From positions 1-64,000 of the forward strand of contig CAZRQV010000006.1 in NCBI GenBank assembly GCA_964602445.1: a stretch of 64,000 bases of DNA, in the 5' to 3' direction. Below the pieces are notes generated by a model, which did no database searches, was not told the DNA's origin, and saw only the letters and a program-made list of their open reading frames with translations. This document shows positions 7,831 to 16,133 of this stretch, piece after piece. Every line of letters starts with the position of its first letter. Within the stretch, counting starts at the first letter, position 1. Origin of the DNA: HGM12587 sp964602445 (GTDB lineage: Bacteria; Bacillota; Clostridia; Lachnospirales; Lachnospiraceae). The translations under genes were made by a program, and so were the position numbers.

Positions 7831-8742
7831 ATGGCAAAAGTAATAGGGGTGCGTTTCCGCAATGCCGGAAAAGTATATTATTTCGCACCTGAGCAATTTG
7901 ATATTCAGCAGGGAGATCATGTAGTCGTGGAAACTGCCAGAGGGGTAGAATACGGTTATGTTGTCCTTGGTACAAAAGAGGTTGAAGATGATAAGATCAT
8001 TCAGCCATTAAAGCCGGTTATGCGAGTTGCAACACCGGAAGATGATGAAAAGGCAGAGAAAAACAGAGAAAAGGAACGAGAAGCCTTTAAAATCTGTCAG
8101 GAAAAGATCAGAAAGCATCAGCTGGAAATGAAGCTGATCGATGCGGAATATACCTTTGATAATAACAAAGTATTATTCTATTTTACTGCAGACGGAAGAA
8201 TTGATTTCCGTGAGCTGGTTAAAGATCTGGCATCTGTATTTAAGACGAGAATCGAGCTTCGCCAGATCGGTGTCAGAGATGAAACTAAGATTTTGGGAGG
8301 AATCGGCATCTGCGGAAGACCGCTGTGCTGTCACAGTTATCTTTCCGATTTTGTTCCGGTATCAATTAAGATGGCAAAGGAACAGAACCTTTCCCTGAAT
8401 CCGACTAAAATTTCCGGTGTTTGCGGAAGACTGATGTGCTGTCTGAAAAACGAACAGGAAACTTATGAAGATCTGAACAGCCGTCTGCCGTATGTGGGAG
8501 ATCATGTAACGACTGTAGATGGATTTAAAGGGGAAGTTCAGTCTTTAAGTGTCCTTCGTCAGTTAGTAAAAGTGATCATTACCTTAGACAATGATGAAAA
8601 AGAAATTCGTGAATATAAAGTCAGTGATCTTCGTTTTAAACCGCGCAAGAAAAAAGAAAAAAATGTGGTAGCAGATGAAGAATTGAAAGCACTGGAAGCA
8701 CTGGAAAGAAAAGAAGGAAAATCAAAGCTTGGAAAAGATTAA
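7831..8742 (+). CDS. ricT: PSP1-domain protein RicT/YaaT
   Basis: 303 residues. The N-terminal half contains the PSP1 domain, with the two conserved cysteine signatures CGRPLCCHSYL and CGRLMCCLKNEQ at about residues 158-168 and 195-206. In B. subtilis RicT with RicA and RicF forms the Y-complex, which holds Fe-S clusters, assists RNase Y and is needed for the Spo0A phosphorelay, sporulation and competence. The last 35 residues are a charged Lys/Glu tail. It starts 3 bp after holB and its 3' end overlaps the next gene by 14 bp, so the four-gene group is translationally tight. Confidence 0.9.
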   Translation: MAKVIGVRFRNAGKVYYFAPEQFDIQQGDHVVVETARGVEYGYVVLGTKEVEDDKIIQPLKPVMRVATPEDDEKAEKNREKEREAFKICQEKIRKHQLEMKLIDAEYTFDNNKVLFYFTADGRIDFRELVKDLASVFKTRIELRQIGVRDETKILGGIGICGRPLCCHSYLSDFVPVSIKMAKEQNLSLNPTKISGVCGRLMCCLKNEQETYEDLNSRLPYVGDHVTTVDGFKGEVQSLSVLRQLVKVIITLDNDEKEIREYKVSDLRFKPRKKKEKNVVADEELKALEALERKEGKSKLGKD

Positions 8743-9463
8743 TTTAAGACCGGGGGAACGGATCGACGATCTTCAGAGAAATGGTTACCGTATTATCCAG
8801 AATCCGGAACGATTTTGTTTTGGGATGGATGCGGTGCTGCTTTCTTCTTTTGCAAAAGCAAAATCGGGAGAACGTGTATTGGATCTGGGATGCGGAAACG
8901 GCATTATTCCGATCCTGATGGAGGCAAAAACGAAAGGGGAAACATTTTTCGGTTTGGAAATCCAGCAGGAAAGTGCAGATCTGGCAAGGCGAAGCGTTGC
9001 TCTGAACCATCTGGAACATAAAATAGAAATTGTAACAGGCGATATGAAAGAGGCAGTAAACATTTTCGGAGCTGCTTCTTTTCACGTTATAACCATGAAT
9101 CCGCCGTATATGACGGGAAATCACGGATTGGTCAATCCAACCGATGCCAAAGCCATTGCCCGTCATGAGATTACCTGCACTTTGGAAGATATGATCGAAA
9201 ATGCTTCGAAAGTATTAAAATCCAAAGGAAGATTTTATATGGTACATCGTCCGTTTCGTTTGGCGGAGATCATGACCTTGATGGTGAAACATCATCTGGA
9301 GCCAAAACGGATGCGTCTGGTATATCCGTATGTGGATAAAGAACCAAATATGGTGCTGATCGAAGGATTAAAAGGAGGAAATTCCAGAATTACGGTGGAA
9401 CCGCCATTGATTGTTTATGAAAGACCGGGAGTCTATACGGAAGAATTAAGAAAAATGTATTAA
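8729..9463 (+). CDS. TrmN6-like tRNA (adenine-N6) methyltransferase (YabB family)
   Basis: 244 residues of a class I SAM methyltransferase. Motif I is VLDLGCGNGIIPILM (about residues 48-62), and the catalytic NPPY of N6-adenine methyltransferases is in MNPPYMT near residue 128. The family includes E. coli TrmN6, which makes m6A37 in tRNA1Val, and B. subtilis YabB in the same gene neighbourhood. It begins at a TTG inside the last codons of ricT (14-bp overlap). Note that yabA, which sits between yaaT and yabB in B. subtilis and restrains DnaA, is not present here. Confidence 0.85.
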   Translation: MEKINLRPGERIDDLQRNGYRIIQNPERFCFGMDAVLLSSFAKAKSGERVLDLGCGNGIIPILMEAKTKGETFFGLEIQQESADLARRSVALNHLEHKIEIVTGDMKEAVNIFGAASFHVITMNPPYMTGNHGLVNPTDAKAIARHEITCTLEDMIENASKVLKSKGRFYMVHRPFRLAEIMTLMVKHHLEPKRMRLVYPYVDKEPNMVLIEGLKGGNSRITVEPPLIVYERPGVYTEELRKMY

Positions 9464-9493
9464 TATTTGCCGGAAAGCAGAAAAGGAGAAAGG

Positions 9494-10333
9494 ATGCAGG
9501 GAAAATTATATTTATGTGCTACACCTATTGGAAATCTGGAAGATATTACATTTCGTGTACTGCGTACATTAAAAGAAGTGGATCTGATCGCTGCGGAGGA
9601 TACCAGAAACAGCATAAAACTGTTAAATCATTTTGATATTCATACGCCGATGACCAGTTATCATGAATATAACAAGATTGAAAAAGCGGAAATTTTGATC
9701 CGGAAAATGCAGGAAGGAACCAATATTGCACTGATCACAGATGCAGGAACCCCTGGAATTTCAGATCCGGGAGAAGATCTGGTGCGGATGTGCTACGAAG
9801 CCGGCATTGAAGTAACTTCTTTACCGGGACCGGCTGCCTGTGTCACGGCGCTGACCTTATCCGGTCTGGCTACCAGAAGATTTGCGTTTGAAGCCTTTCT
9901 TCCATCGGATAAAAAAGAACGGCAGAGTGTTTTGTCGGAGCTTGTAAATGAAACAAGAACCATTATTCTGTATGAAGCACCTCATAGACTTTTAAAGACG
10001 TTAAAAGAGCTTTTGGATACGTTAGGCAATCGTAAGATGACTCTTTGCAGGGAGCTGACGAAAAAACATGAAACAGCATTTGCTTCTACCATTGAAGATA
10101 TTTTGAAATTTTATGAAACACAGGAACCAAAAGGGGAATGTGTGCTGGTCATTGAAGGGAAGAGCAGACAGGAGCTTTTAGAAGAAGCTCGTGCCCAGTT
10201 TGAAGAAATGACCATAGAAGAACATATGGAGCGTTATCTTGCCCAGGGAATGGATAAAAAAGAAGCCATGAAGGCAGTTGCCAAAGATCGGGGCGTTTCC
10301 AAGAGAGACATTTATCAAGCATTATTATCATAA
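9494..10333 (+). CDS. rsmI: 16S rRNA 2'-O-ribose C1402 methyltransferase RsmI
   Basis: 279 residues of the tetrapyrrole methylase fold. It opens GKLYLCATPIGNLEDITFR with the family-specific TPIGNL, followed by ITDAGTPGISDPGE and LPGPAACVTAL loops that form the SAM site, and GEFVL-like KGECVLVIEG near the end. RsmI methylates the 2'-OH of C1402 in the ribosomal decoding centre. ATG 9494 follows AAAAGGAGAAAGG; the upstream in-frame TTG at 9467 has no ribosome site. It is the last gene of the holB group and is followed by a strong terminator. Confidence 0.95.
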   Translation: MQGKLYLCATPIGNLEDITFRVLRTLKEVDLIAAEDTRNSIKLLNHFDIHTPMTSYHEYNKIEKAEILIRKMQEGTNIALITDAGTPGISDPGEDLVRMCYEAGIEVTSLPGPAACVTALTLSGLATRRFAFEAFLPSDKKERQSVLSELVNETRTIILYEAPHRLLKTLKELLDTLGNRKMTLCRELTKKHETAFASTIEDILKFYETQEPKGECVLVIEGKSRQELLEEARAQFEEMTIEEHMERYLAQGMDKKEAMKAVAKDRGVSKRDIYQALLS

Positions 10334-10345
10334 TAAAAGATACTA

Positions 10346-10386
10346 AAAAGAAGAAATCCGCTGACAGCTGATTTCTTCTTTTTTTG
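10346..10386 (+). terminator. Terminator of the holB-rsmI operon
   Basis: AAAAGAAGAAAT (10346-10357) pairs with ATTTCTTCTTTTTT (from 10371), with a short GC-containing loop and a seven-T tail, 12 bp after the rsmI stop. Confidence 0.85.
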
Positions 10387-10694
10387 ACTAAATTTTTACA
10401 AGCACCATCCCTTGCCCCTATTTGTGCTCCGCAGGGTGTCGTCGGTTCCAACTAATCCAAGGACTTCTAATCACTCGCAGGAGAGCCAGTTTCGGGAAGA
10501 AGTACTTGGATGGATTTTCCGCCTCCTTTGGCCAAATGTATCGCAAAACAGGGGACAGGAGCTGGTTGTAATTAGCTGAGGAGGAAGGAACCTGCCGGGC
10601 GTGACAGTATTCATCATACAGCGTAAATTTTAAAATACTGATTGCAAAAAATATCATTTTTTGAAAGAAAGGAAACCGCTGCCGCAGGTTTGCT
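10387..10694. other. Gene-poor spacer with a doubtful minus-strand frame
   Basis: A 79-codon frame on the minus strand (10657 to 10418) has no ribosome site, no recognisable family and starts just past the spmA stop. It is more likely a decayed remnant or chance frame than a gene. A weak hairpin with AAACC/GGTTT arms at about 10670-10690 may terminate spmA on the minus strand. Local base composition is slightly GC-richer than the flanking intergenic DNA. Confidence 0.4.
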
Positions 10695-11339
10695 TTAGTT
10701 GTGCGGTTTATGCCGTAATGTCATGAGTTTGCAGAAGATTACCGCGACCAATGTATTTAAGGATGTTGCCAGAATAGCAGGCCCGATGACAGCGGCCGGA
10801 TGAGCACTGCCGTATTGCTGTCGGTAAGCAATGATATTCATCGGGATCAGCTGCAGGGATGAAATATTGATGATTAAGAAGGTACACATTTCGTCGCTGG
10901 CAATGTCGGACCATTGTTTTTCTTGATATATTCCCTTGGTTTCTGCTTTTTCGGAATGTGCCTTACGTCTTTCTGCTTCCAGTTCTGCAAGACTTTCCAT
11001 TGCTTTAAGACCGGCAGGAGTGGCACCCCAGTTGAGACCCAGAAAATTGGCAATAAAATTTAAGGAAATATGTTCTGCTGCAGGATGGTCTTTGGGCAGA
11101 TTTGGAAAGAGAAAGGCGATGAAAGGTCGGAGCAATTTTGCAGCAGAAGTGATGATGCCGGCATTTTTTGCAATTTCCATTAACCCAGTCCATAAGGTCA
11201 GTACGCCGGCAGTGGTAATGCAAAGAGAAATGGCTTCCCCTGCTGCAGACAAAGCTGCATTGTTGATTTCTGTCATATGTCCTGTCAGTGCACCCCAGAG
11301 AATTCCAAGCAAAAGCATACCAGCCCATAAATAATCCAT
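10695..11339 (-). CDS. spmA: Spore maturation protein A
   Basis: 214 residues, an integral membrane protein with Gate/nucleoside-recognition-type repeats. LNFIANFLGLNWGATPAGLKAM is the SpmA signature, and the C-terminal half has SDEMCTFLIINISSLQLIPMNIIAYR. SpmA and SpmB together promote spore core dehydration. The ATG at 11339 follows GGGAGGTTTC; the further TTG at 11351 overlaps that ribosome site. In most spore-formers spmA and spmB are adjacent, overlapping and co-oriented; here they diverge from a 200-bp intergenic region, so each needs its own promoter. Confidence 0.92.
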   Translation of the reverse strand: MDYLWAGMLLLGILWGALTGHMTEINNAALSAAGEAISLCITTAGVLTLWTGLMEIAKNAGIITSAAKLLRPFIAFLFPNLPKDHPAAEHISLNFIANFLGLNWGATPAGLKAMESLAELEAERRKAHSEKAETKGIYQEKQWSDIASDEMCTFLIINISSLQLIPMNIIAYRQQYGSAHPAAVIGPAILATSLNTLVAVIFCKLMTLRHKPHN

Positions 11340-11541
11340 GAAACCTCCCAAAACATCGTAGGAATCATTTTATCTTATGCGTCAAAGGCGGATTCTAATA
11401 CAAAAAGAAGGATTTTTCTAAAACAGGAAAATATGGGATCAAAGATTAAAATTTAGAATCAAAAAGATCAGGGAACAGCGATGTGGGTTCGGGTATTTCT
11501 TACTAGAAACTGCATATATTTAAAAAAAGCCCGGAGGCTTC

Positions 11542-12066
11542 ATGACCTTTTTGTCTTATCTTTCTGAATTTATGGTGCCTGTATTGATCTTTTATATCGT
11601 ATCCATGGGAATCTGCGCCAAAAGAAATGTCTGTGAGGATTTTACGAAAGGGGCGAAGGAAGGATTGTGTCTGGCCGTAAAATTGATGCCTACCATGATC
11701 GCTATGCTGGCAGCCGTCAATATTCTTCGTGCCTCCGGTTTTCTGGAATTTGCAGCAGAGCTTTTGACACCTTTGGCACAACGGCTGCATTTTCCGGCAC
11801 CGCTGCTTCCGCTTTCCATCATAAAAGCATTTTCCGGTTCCGGTGCAACCGGACTGCTGCTGGATCTGTTTAAGCAATATGGAACAGATTCGGAGATAGG
11901 AAAGATTGGTTCCGTGATGCTTTCCAGTACAGAAACCATCTTTTATACCATGTCGCTGTATTTTGTGACTGTTGGGATCAAAAAGACCCGATATACGCTG
12001 CCCGGCTGCCTTTTGGCAACAATCACGGGAATCTTTGCCAGTGTATGGGCGGCTCAATTTTTCTGA
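11542..12066 (+). CDS. spmB: Spore maturation protein B
   Basis: 174 residues with several membrane helices. IIKAFSGSGATGLLLDLFKQYGTDSEIGKIGSVMLSSTETIFYT is the highly conserved SpmB core (about residues 92-135), placing it with certainty in the Gate domain family partnered with SpmA. CGGAGG lies 6 bases before the ATG. It points away from spmA, which is unusual for this pair. The likely role is forespore or inner-membrane transport during spore core dehydration. Confidence 0.92.
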   Translation: MTFLSYLSEFMVPVLIFYIVSMGICAKRNVCEDFTKGAKEGLCLAVKLMPTMIAMLAAVNILRASGFLEFAAELLTPLAQRLHFPAPLLPLSIIKAFSGSGATGLLLDLFKQYGTDSEIGKIGSVMLSSTETIFYTMSLYFVTVGIKKTRYTLPGCLLATITGIFASVWAAQFF

Positions 12067-12226
12067 TCGGAAAGAAGTTGATTTTATAAAAAAAGGATTG
12101 AAAAATAAAAACGCATGATGTAATATAAAGACAACGACAAGTAGTAATCGAAACTACATAGAATAAATCAAGGAAATGTATTCCCAAAATCATAGGGAAC
12201 AGGAAACGTTCAGAAAAAGGAGGAAT

Positions 12227-12901
12227 ATGATGAATGTAAGAATAAAAGATCCCGGAAGTGCAGTGACTCACTTTATTGGTATGATGATGGCGGTTTTTGC
12301 ATCGACACCGCTGTTGATCAAGGCGGCGAGACAGCCGGATAAAATTCATATGTTTGCCCTTGGCATCTTTATTGTCAGTATGATTCTTCTTTATGCAGCA
12401 AGTACGTTATATCATACATTGGATCTGTCACCGAAGTTGAATAAGGTTTTAAAAAAGATTGATCATATGATGATCTTTGTATTGATCGCAGGTACGTATA
12501 CTCCGATCTGTACCATTGTTTTATCTCCGGAAATCGGAAGAAAGCTGTTAGTTCTCGTATGGGGAATTGCGTTGGTTGGAATTATTGTAAAAATGTGCTG
12601 GGTGACTTGTCCGAAATGGTTTTCGTCTATTTTATATATCGGTATGGGCTGGACATGCGTTCTGGCATTTACCCAGATTATCAATAATCTTTCCGCAGCT
12701 GCATTTGGCTGGCTTTTGGCAGGCGGGGTCATTTATACGATCGGTGGAATCATCTACGCCTTAAAACTTCCGATCTTTAATGCAAAACACCGATATTTTG
12801 GATCTCATGAAATCTTTCATTTATTTGTTATGGGAGGAAGTATTTGTCATTTTATTGTCATGTATGTATTTGTAGCAGGAATGCCGCTGATGTTTCACTA
12901 A
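12227..12901 (+). CDS. Hemolysin III/YqfA family membrane protein
   Basis: 224 residues with seven predicted membrane helices, the PAQR/HlyIII fold. Conserved polar residues are visible in order: ASTLYHTL (Ser and His of helix 2), DHMMIFVLIAGTYTPI, and FGSHEIFHLFVMGGSICHF near the end, the H...H pair thought to bind zinc. The physiological role in Firmicutes is unclear; hydrolase or membrane-homeostasis roles are proposed for the superfamily. ATG 12227 follows AAAAGGAGG, while the longer frame from 12176 has no ribosome site. Monocistronic with its own terminator. Confidence 0.88.
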   Translation: MMNVRIKDPGSAVTHFIGMMMAVFASTPLLIKAARQPDKIHMFALGIFIVSMILLYAASTLYHTLDLSPKLNKVLKKIDHMMIFVLIAGTYTPICTIVLSPEIGRKLLVLVWGIALVGIIVKMCWVTCPKWFSSILYIGMGWTCVLAFTQIINNLSAAAFGWLLAGGVIYTIGGIIYALKLPIFNAKHRYFGSHEIFHLFVMGGSICHFIVMYVFVAGMPLMFH

Positions 12902-12909
12902 ACGGTAAA

Positions 12910-12945
12910 AGAAAAAGCACCCAAAAGGGTGCTTCTTCTTTTTGT
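12910..12945 (+). terminator. Terminator after the hemolysin III gene
   Basis: AGCACCC-AAAA-GGGTGCT hairpin (12916-12933), preceded by an A run and followed by TCTTCTTTTTG. Confidence 0.85.
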
Positions 12946-13340
12946 CTTTTTTTAGGAGAGATTAGGATTCTATAGTCAAGCGACTTATATCGCCTATGAT
13001 ACGAGGGAGTGGAGGGCATTTCACCCTCCAAGTGTTATGAATGAAATACTGATATGTATTTGCTACGGTTATAATATAACAAGGATTTGTGTCAAAAATA
13101 TGTCGGGTCTCTAAAGTAATTCTAAAAAAAATTAAGAATTTATTTAGATTTCCGGTACATTTCTGAAAATGTGCCAATCACTTTAAAAATGCAGAGAAGG
13201 CACTTTTTGAAAAATCAGGAGAACTTTGCCGTTTCTTAAATAGGAAAAGCGTTCTGACTTTATGGAAAATATTGGTCAAATGGAAAGAGGACTTCCATTT
13301 GAAGATTAATGTAGGAAAAAATCTTTCTATAAGAAAAGAA
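12946..13340. other. Non-coding stretch with two hairpins
   Basis: No gene is seen. Two clear stem-loops are present: TGGAGGG-CATTTCA-CCCTCCA at 13010-13030, and GGTACATTT-CTGA-AAATGTGCC at 13154-13175. Neither has a T tail, and I recognise no riboswitch or small-RNA family. The stretch leads into the promoter of the metal ATPase. Confidence 0.4.
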
Positions 13341-13398
13341 TTGACATTTAGAGAAAGCTGTGCTTATATAAACGTATGAACGATTAGTCATATGTTCA
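13341..13398 (+). promoter_or_regulatory. Promoter and ArsR/SmtB-like operator of the metal ATPase
   Basis: TTGACA (13341-13346) and a TATATA -10 (13365-13370) are spaced 18 bp. Immediately downstream, TATGAAC...GTTCAAAT (13375-13398) forms a gapped inverted repeat of the ATGAAC/GTTCAT type used by SmtB/CzrA/CadC repressors. Its place over the start site fits repression by the ArsR-family protein encoded at 15782 and relief by metal. Confidence 0.55.
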
Positions 13399-13423
13399 AA
13401 TGTCGAATTAAGGAGGACTCTCC

Positions 13424-15526
13424 ATGAGCACCAAAATATATTTATTAGAGAATCTGGGATGTGCCCACTGTGCGGCAAAGATGGAAGAAAAGATCGGAGA
13501 ACTTTCCGGTGTTACAGAAGTTACATTGACGTTTGCAACAAAGCAGCTGCGGGTGACTGCAGAGGATCCGGATGCATATTTAGAAGAAATCCGTAAGATC
13601 TGCAGTTCGATCGAATCACAGGTAAAAGTAATTCCAAGAGAATTTCATGTGAAAGAAACAAAAAAAGAGGAAGTATCTGCAGAAAAGAAAAAAGATCTGG
13701 GAGATCTTCCGGTCATTTTAATCGGAGCAGTATTATTTATTGCAGGAAATCTTCTGAATCATGCAGGAATGGATCGACCGGGACTGGTGGTATTTGTTGT
13801 GGCATATCTGATCCTTGGCGGTGAGATTTTGTTAGAAGCAGCAAAAAATATTTCTCATGGACAGATTTTTGATGAGAATTTTTTAATGTGTGTGGCAACC
13901 ATCGGAGCATTTGCCATTGCAGAATATCCGGAAGCGGTAGGTGTTATGCTGTTTTATCGGATCGGAGAATATTTTGAAGAAAAAGCAGTAGAGAACAGCC
14001 GCAGTCAGATCATGGATGCGGTAGATCTGAGACCGGAAACCGTTCATTTGATGATGGGATCAGAGGCAGTGGAAATTCCGGCGGAAGAAGCAAATGTAGG
14101 AGATCTTCTTTTGATTCGTCCGGGAGATCGTATTCCTTTGGATGGAGTAGTTGTTTCCGGAGAGAGTCGTATCGATACATCACCGATCACAGGAGAACCG
14201 GTACAGACCGCAGTAAAGAACGGCAGCAGTCTGATTTCCGGATGTGTGAATGGTTCCGGCCAGCTGATGATGCGTGTGGAAAAACCGCTGTCAGAATCTA
14301 TGGTTACAAGAATTCTGGATTCCGTGGAAAATGCAGCAGCCAATAAACCGAAATTGGATCGTTTTATTACCAGATTTGCAAGGATCTATACACCGATCGT
14401 AATCCTGCTTGCAGCTGCAACAGCAGTCATTCCTTCGCTGGTAACAGGGGAATGGAATTATTGGGTGTATACTGCATTAACATTCCTCGTAATGAGCTGT
14501 CCATGTGCGTTGGTCTTAAGTGTTCCGCTGGCTTTTTTCTCCGGAATTGGTGCAGGATCGAAAAAAGGAATTTTATTTAAGGGCGGTGCATCGATTGAAT
14601 TTTTAAGTAAGATTGGTGCCGTGATCATGGATAAAACAGGAACTGTGACAGAAGGTAATTTTAAAGTACAAAAAATCGTGCCGGCTTGGAAATATTCTGA
14701 AAAAGACCTTCTTCGAATCTGTGCAGGCTGTGAACAGCGTTCTACCCATCCAATTGCGGAAAGCATTGTTAAAGAAGCAGAAGCATCCGGTCTGAATCTG
14801 GATCGTCCGGTTATGTTAAAAGAAATTGCCGGTCATGGAGTCAGTGCATTTTTACCGGAAGGAAGAGTGTACTGCGGCAATAAAAAGCTTTTAGAAGAAA
14901 ATGGAATCAGGGTTACTGCAGAGGGCAGTGAAATTACAGGATCTGTGGTATACGTAGGAATCGACGGAAGATTTGCCGGATATTTTGTAATCTCTGATAC
15001 GATCAAAGAAGATGCAGAATCGGCGATCCATACACTGAAAAAGATGAATCTTGGAACTGTAATGCTGACAGGAGATGAAAAAGTCAGTGCAGAAACAGTG
15101 GCAAAAAAAGTCGGGATTGATCGGGTGTATGCAAAACTTCTTCCGCAGGAAAAACTGGAAATTTTACAGAAACTTCGGAAAGAGTACGGATCTGTGATGT
15201 TTGTGGGTGACGGCATCAACGATGCACCGGTACTGGCAGGCGCAGATGTAGGAGCTGCTATGGGAAGCGGAGCAGATGCGGCGATTGAAGCGGCAGATGC
15301 GGTATTTATGACTTCCAGCGTGGAATCTATTCCGGAAGCAGTAAAGATTGCAAAAGAAACCAACCGGATTGCAGTACAGAATGTAGTATTTGCATTGGCA
15401 GTGAAGATTGCGGTTATGATCCTTGGATTGCTGGGACATGCGAATATGTGGATGGCTGTTTTTGCGGATACCGGAGTGGCAATGATCTGCGTGATGAACT
15501 CTATCCGCATCTTATACAAAAAATAA
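13424..15526 (+). CDS. P1B-type zinc/cadmium/lead-exporting ATPase (CadA/ZntA-like)
   Basis: 700 residues. An N-terminal heavy-metal-associated domain carries G12-C-A-H-C16. The membrane metal site is C359-P-C361 (MSCPCALVLSVPLAF), the phosphorylated aspartate D403 is in DKTGTVTE, the P1B HP pair is in STHPIAES, and the hinge is GDGINDAPVLAGADVG. It would pump Zn2+, Cd2+ or Pb2+ out of the cell using ATP; CPC followed by a VP-containing helix favours divalent ions over copper. An AAGGAGG site precedes the ATG. It has its own promoter with a repressor-like inverted repeat, and the likely repressor follows 255 bp downstream. Confidence 0.92.
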   Translation: MSTKIYLLENLGCAHCAAKMEEKIGELSGVTEVTLTFATKQLRVTAEDPDAYLEEIRKICSSIESQVKVIPREFHVKETKKEEVSAEKKKDLGDLPVILIGAVLFIAGNLLNHAGMDRPGLVVFVVAYLILGGEILLEAAKNISHGQIFDENFLMCVATIGAFAIAEYPEAVGVMLFYRIGEYFEEKAVENSRSQIMDAVDLRPETVHLMMGSEAVEIPAEEANVGDLLLIRPGDRIPLDGVVVSGESRIDTSPITGEPVQTAVKNGSSLISGCVNGSGQLMMRVEKPLSESMVTRILDSVENAAANKPKLDRFITRFARIYTPIVILLAAATAVIPSLVTGEWNYWVYTALTFLVMSCPCALVLSVPLAFFSGIGAGSKKGILFKGGASIEFLSKIGAVIMDKTGTVTEGNFKVQKIVPAWKYSEKDLLRICAGCEQRSTHPIAESIVKEAEASGLNLDRPVMLKEIAGHGVSAFLPEGRVYCGNKKLLEENGIRVTAEGSEITGSVVYVGIDGRFAGYFVISDTIKEDAESAIHTLKKMNLGTVMLTGDEKVSAETVAKKVGIDRVYAKLLPQEKLEILQKLRKEYGSVMFVGDGINDAPVLAGADVGAAMGSGADAAIEAADAVFMTSSVESIPEAVKIAKETNRIAVQNVVFALAVKIAVMILGLLGHANMWMAVFADTGVAMICVMNSIRILYKK

Positions 15527-15781
15527 AATGCTCTTTCATTTGCAATAAAAATGATGCTTACAGATGTTTTATTCAAAGTTATAATTTGAATTTTGTTTAA
15601 GTAGCAGATGGCGGTGTCAGCTAAATTTACGTTACAACTTGCAGCGTCAGGTTTTGTTTGATTATAGAAAGCATCAATAGAATAAGAATACGCTGATTCA
15701 GCGGGGAGACATCATGTTTCCTCGCTTGCATATTTTAGGGGAATCACTTAGAATAAAGCCATATGAGAAGGGGTGAAACAG

Positions 15782-16087
15782 ATGAGTAACGAGAAGAAAA
15801 ACGGTCATGAGATTGAAACTTTATATAAATTAGCAGAATTATTTAAGATTTTCGGGGATTCTACCAGAATTCGTATTTTGGATGTGCTGACCGGACAGGA
15901 ATTGTGTGTGCAGGAAATCGCAGAGGAGTTGTCTATGACCCAGAGTGCCATTTCTCATCAGCTTAGAATCTTAAAGCAGGCAGATTTGGTACGATCCAGA
16001 AGAGATGGAAAAGCTGTTTTTTATTCGCTGGCAGATGATCATGTAGCAACGATCATGAATCAGGGAATGGAACACGTATGCGAATAG
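15782..16087 (+). CDS. ArsR/SmtB-family metal-sensing repressor
   Basis: 101 residues, a winged-helix repressor. The recognition helix is SMTQSAISHQLRILKQADLV. ELCVQEIAEEL resembles the ELCVC alpha3 metal motif but lacks its second cysteine. The C-terminal helix DDHVATIMNQGMEHVCE keeps the D-x-H...H-x-x-E spacing of the alpha5 zinc site of SmtB/CzrA. A zinc-type sensor controlling the upstream ATPase is therefore the best reading. ATG 15782 is 9 bases after AGAAGGGG; the GTG at 15773 directly abuts that site. It follows the ATPase on the same strand and is followed 46 bp later, without a terminator, by a large glycosidase gene. Confidence 0.88.
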   Translation: MSNEKKNGHEIETLYKLAELFKIFGDSTRIRILDVLTGQELCVQEIAEELSMTQSAISHQLRILKQADLVRSRRDGKAVFYSLADDHVATIMNQGMEHVCE

Positions 16088-16133
16088 ATGCGAAATGCAT
16101 TTAGGAGATAAAATAGAATCAAAGGGGGATTAT

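Noticed and set aside
10418..10657. 79-codon minus-strand frame after spmA
   Set aside because: No ribosome site or recognisable family; kept only as a doubtful remnant in the spacer description.
14833..15576. Long minus-strand frame (247 codons) opposite the metal ATPase
   Set aside because: Lies wholly antisense to a certain P-type ATPase, low-complexity S/A/T-rich translation, no ribosome site.
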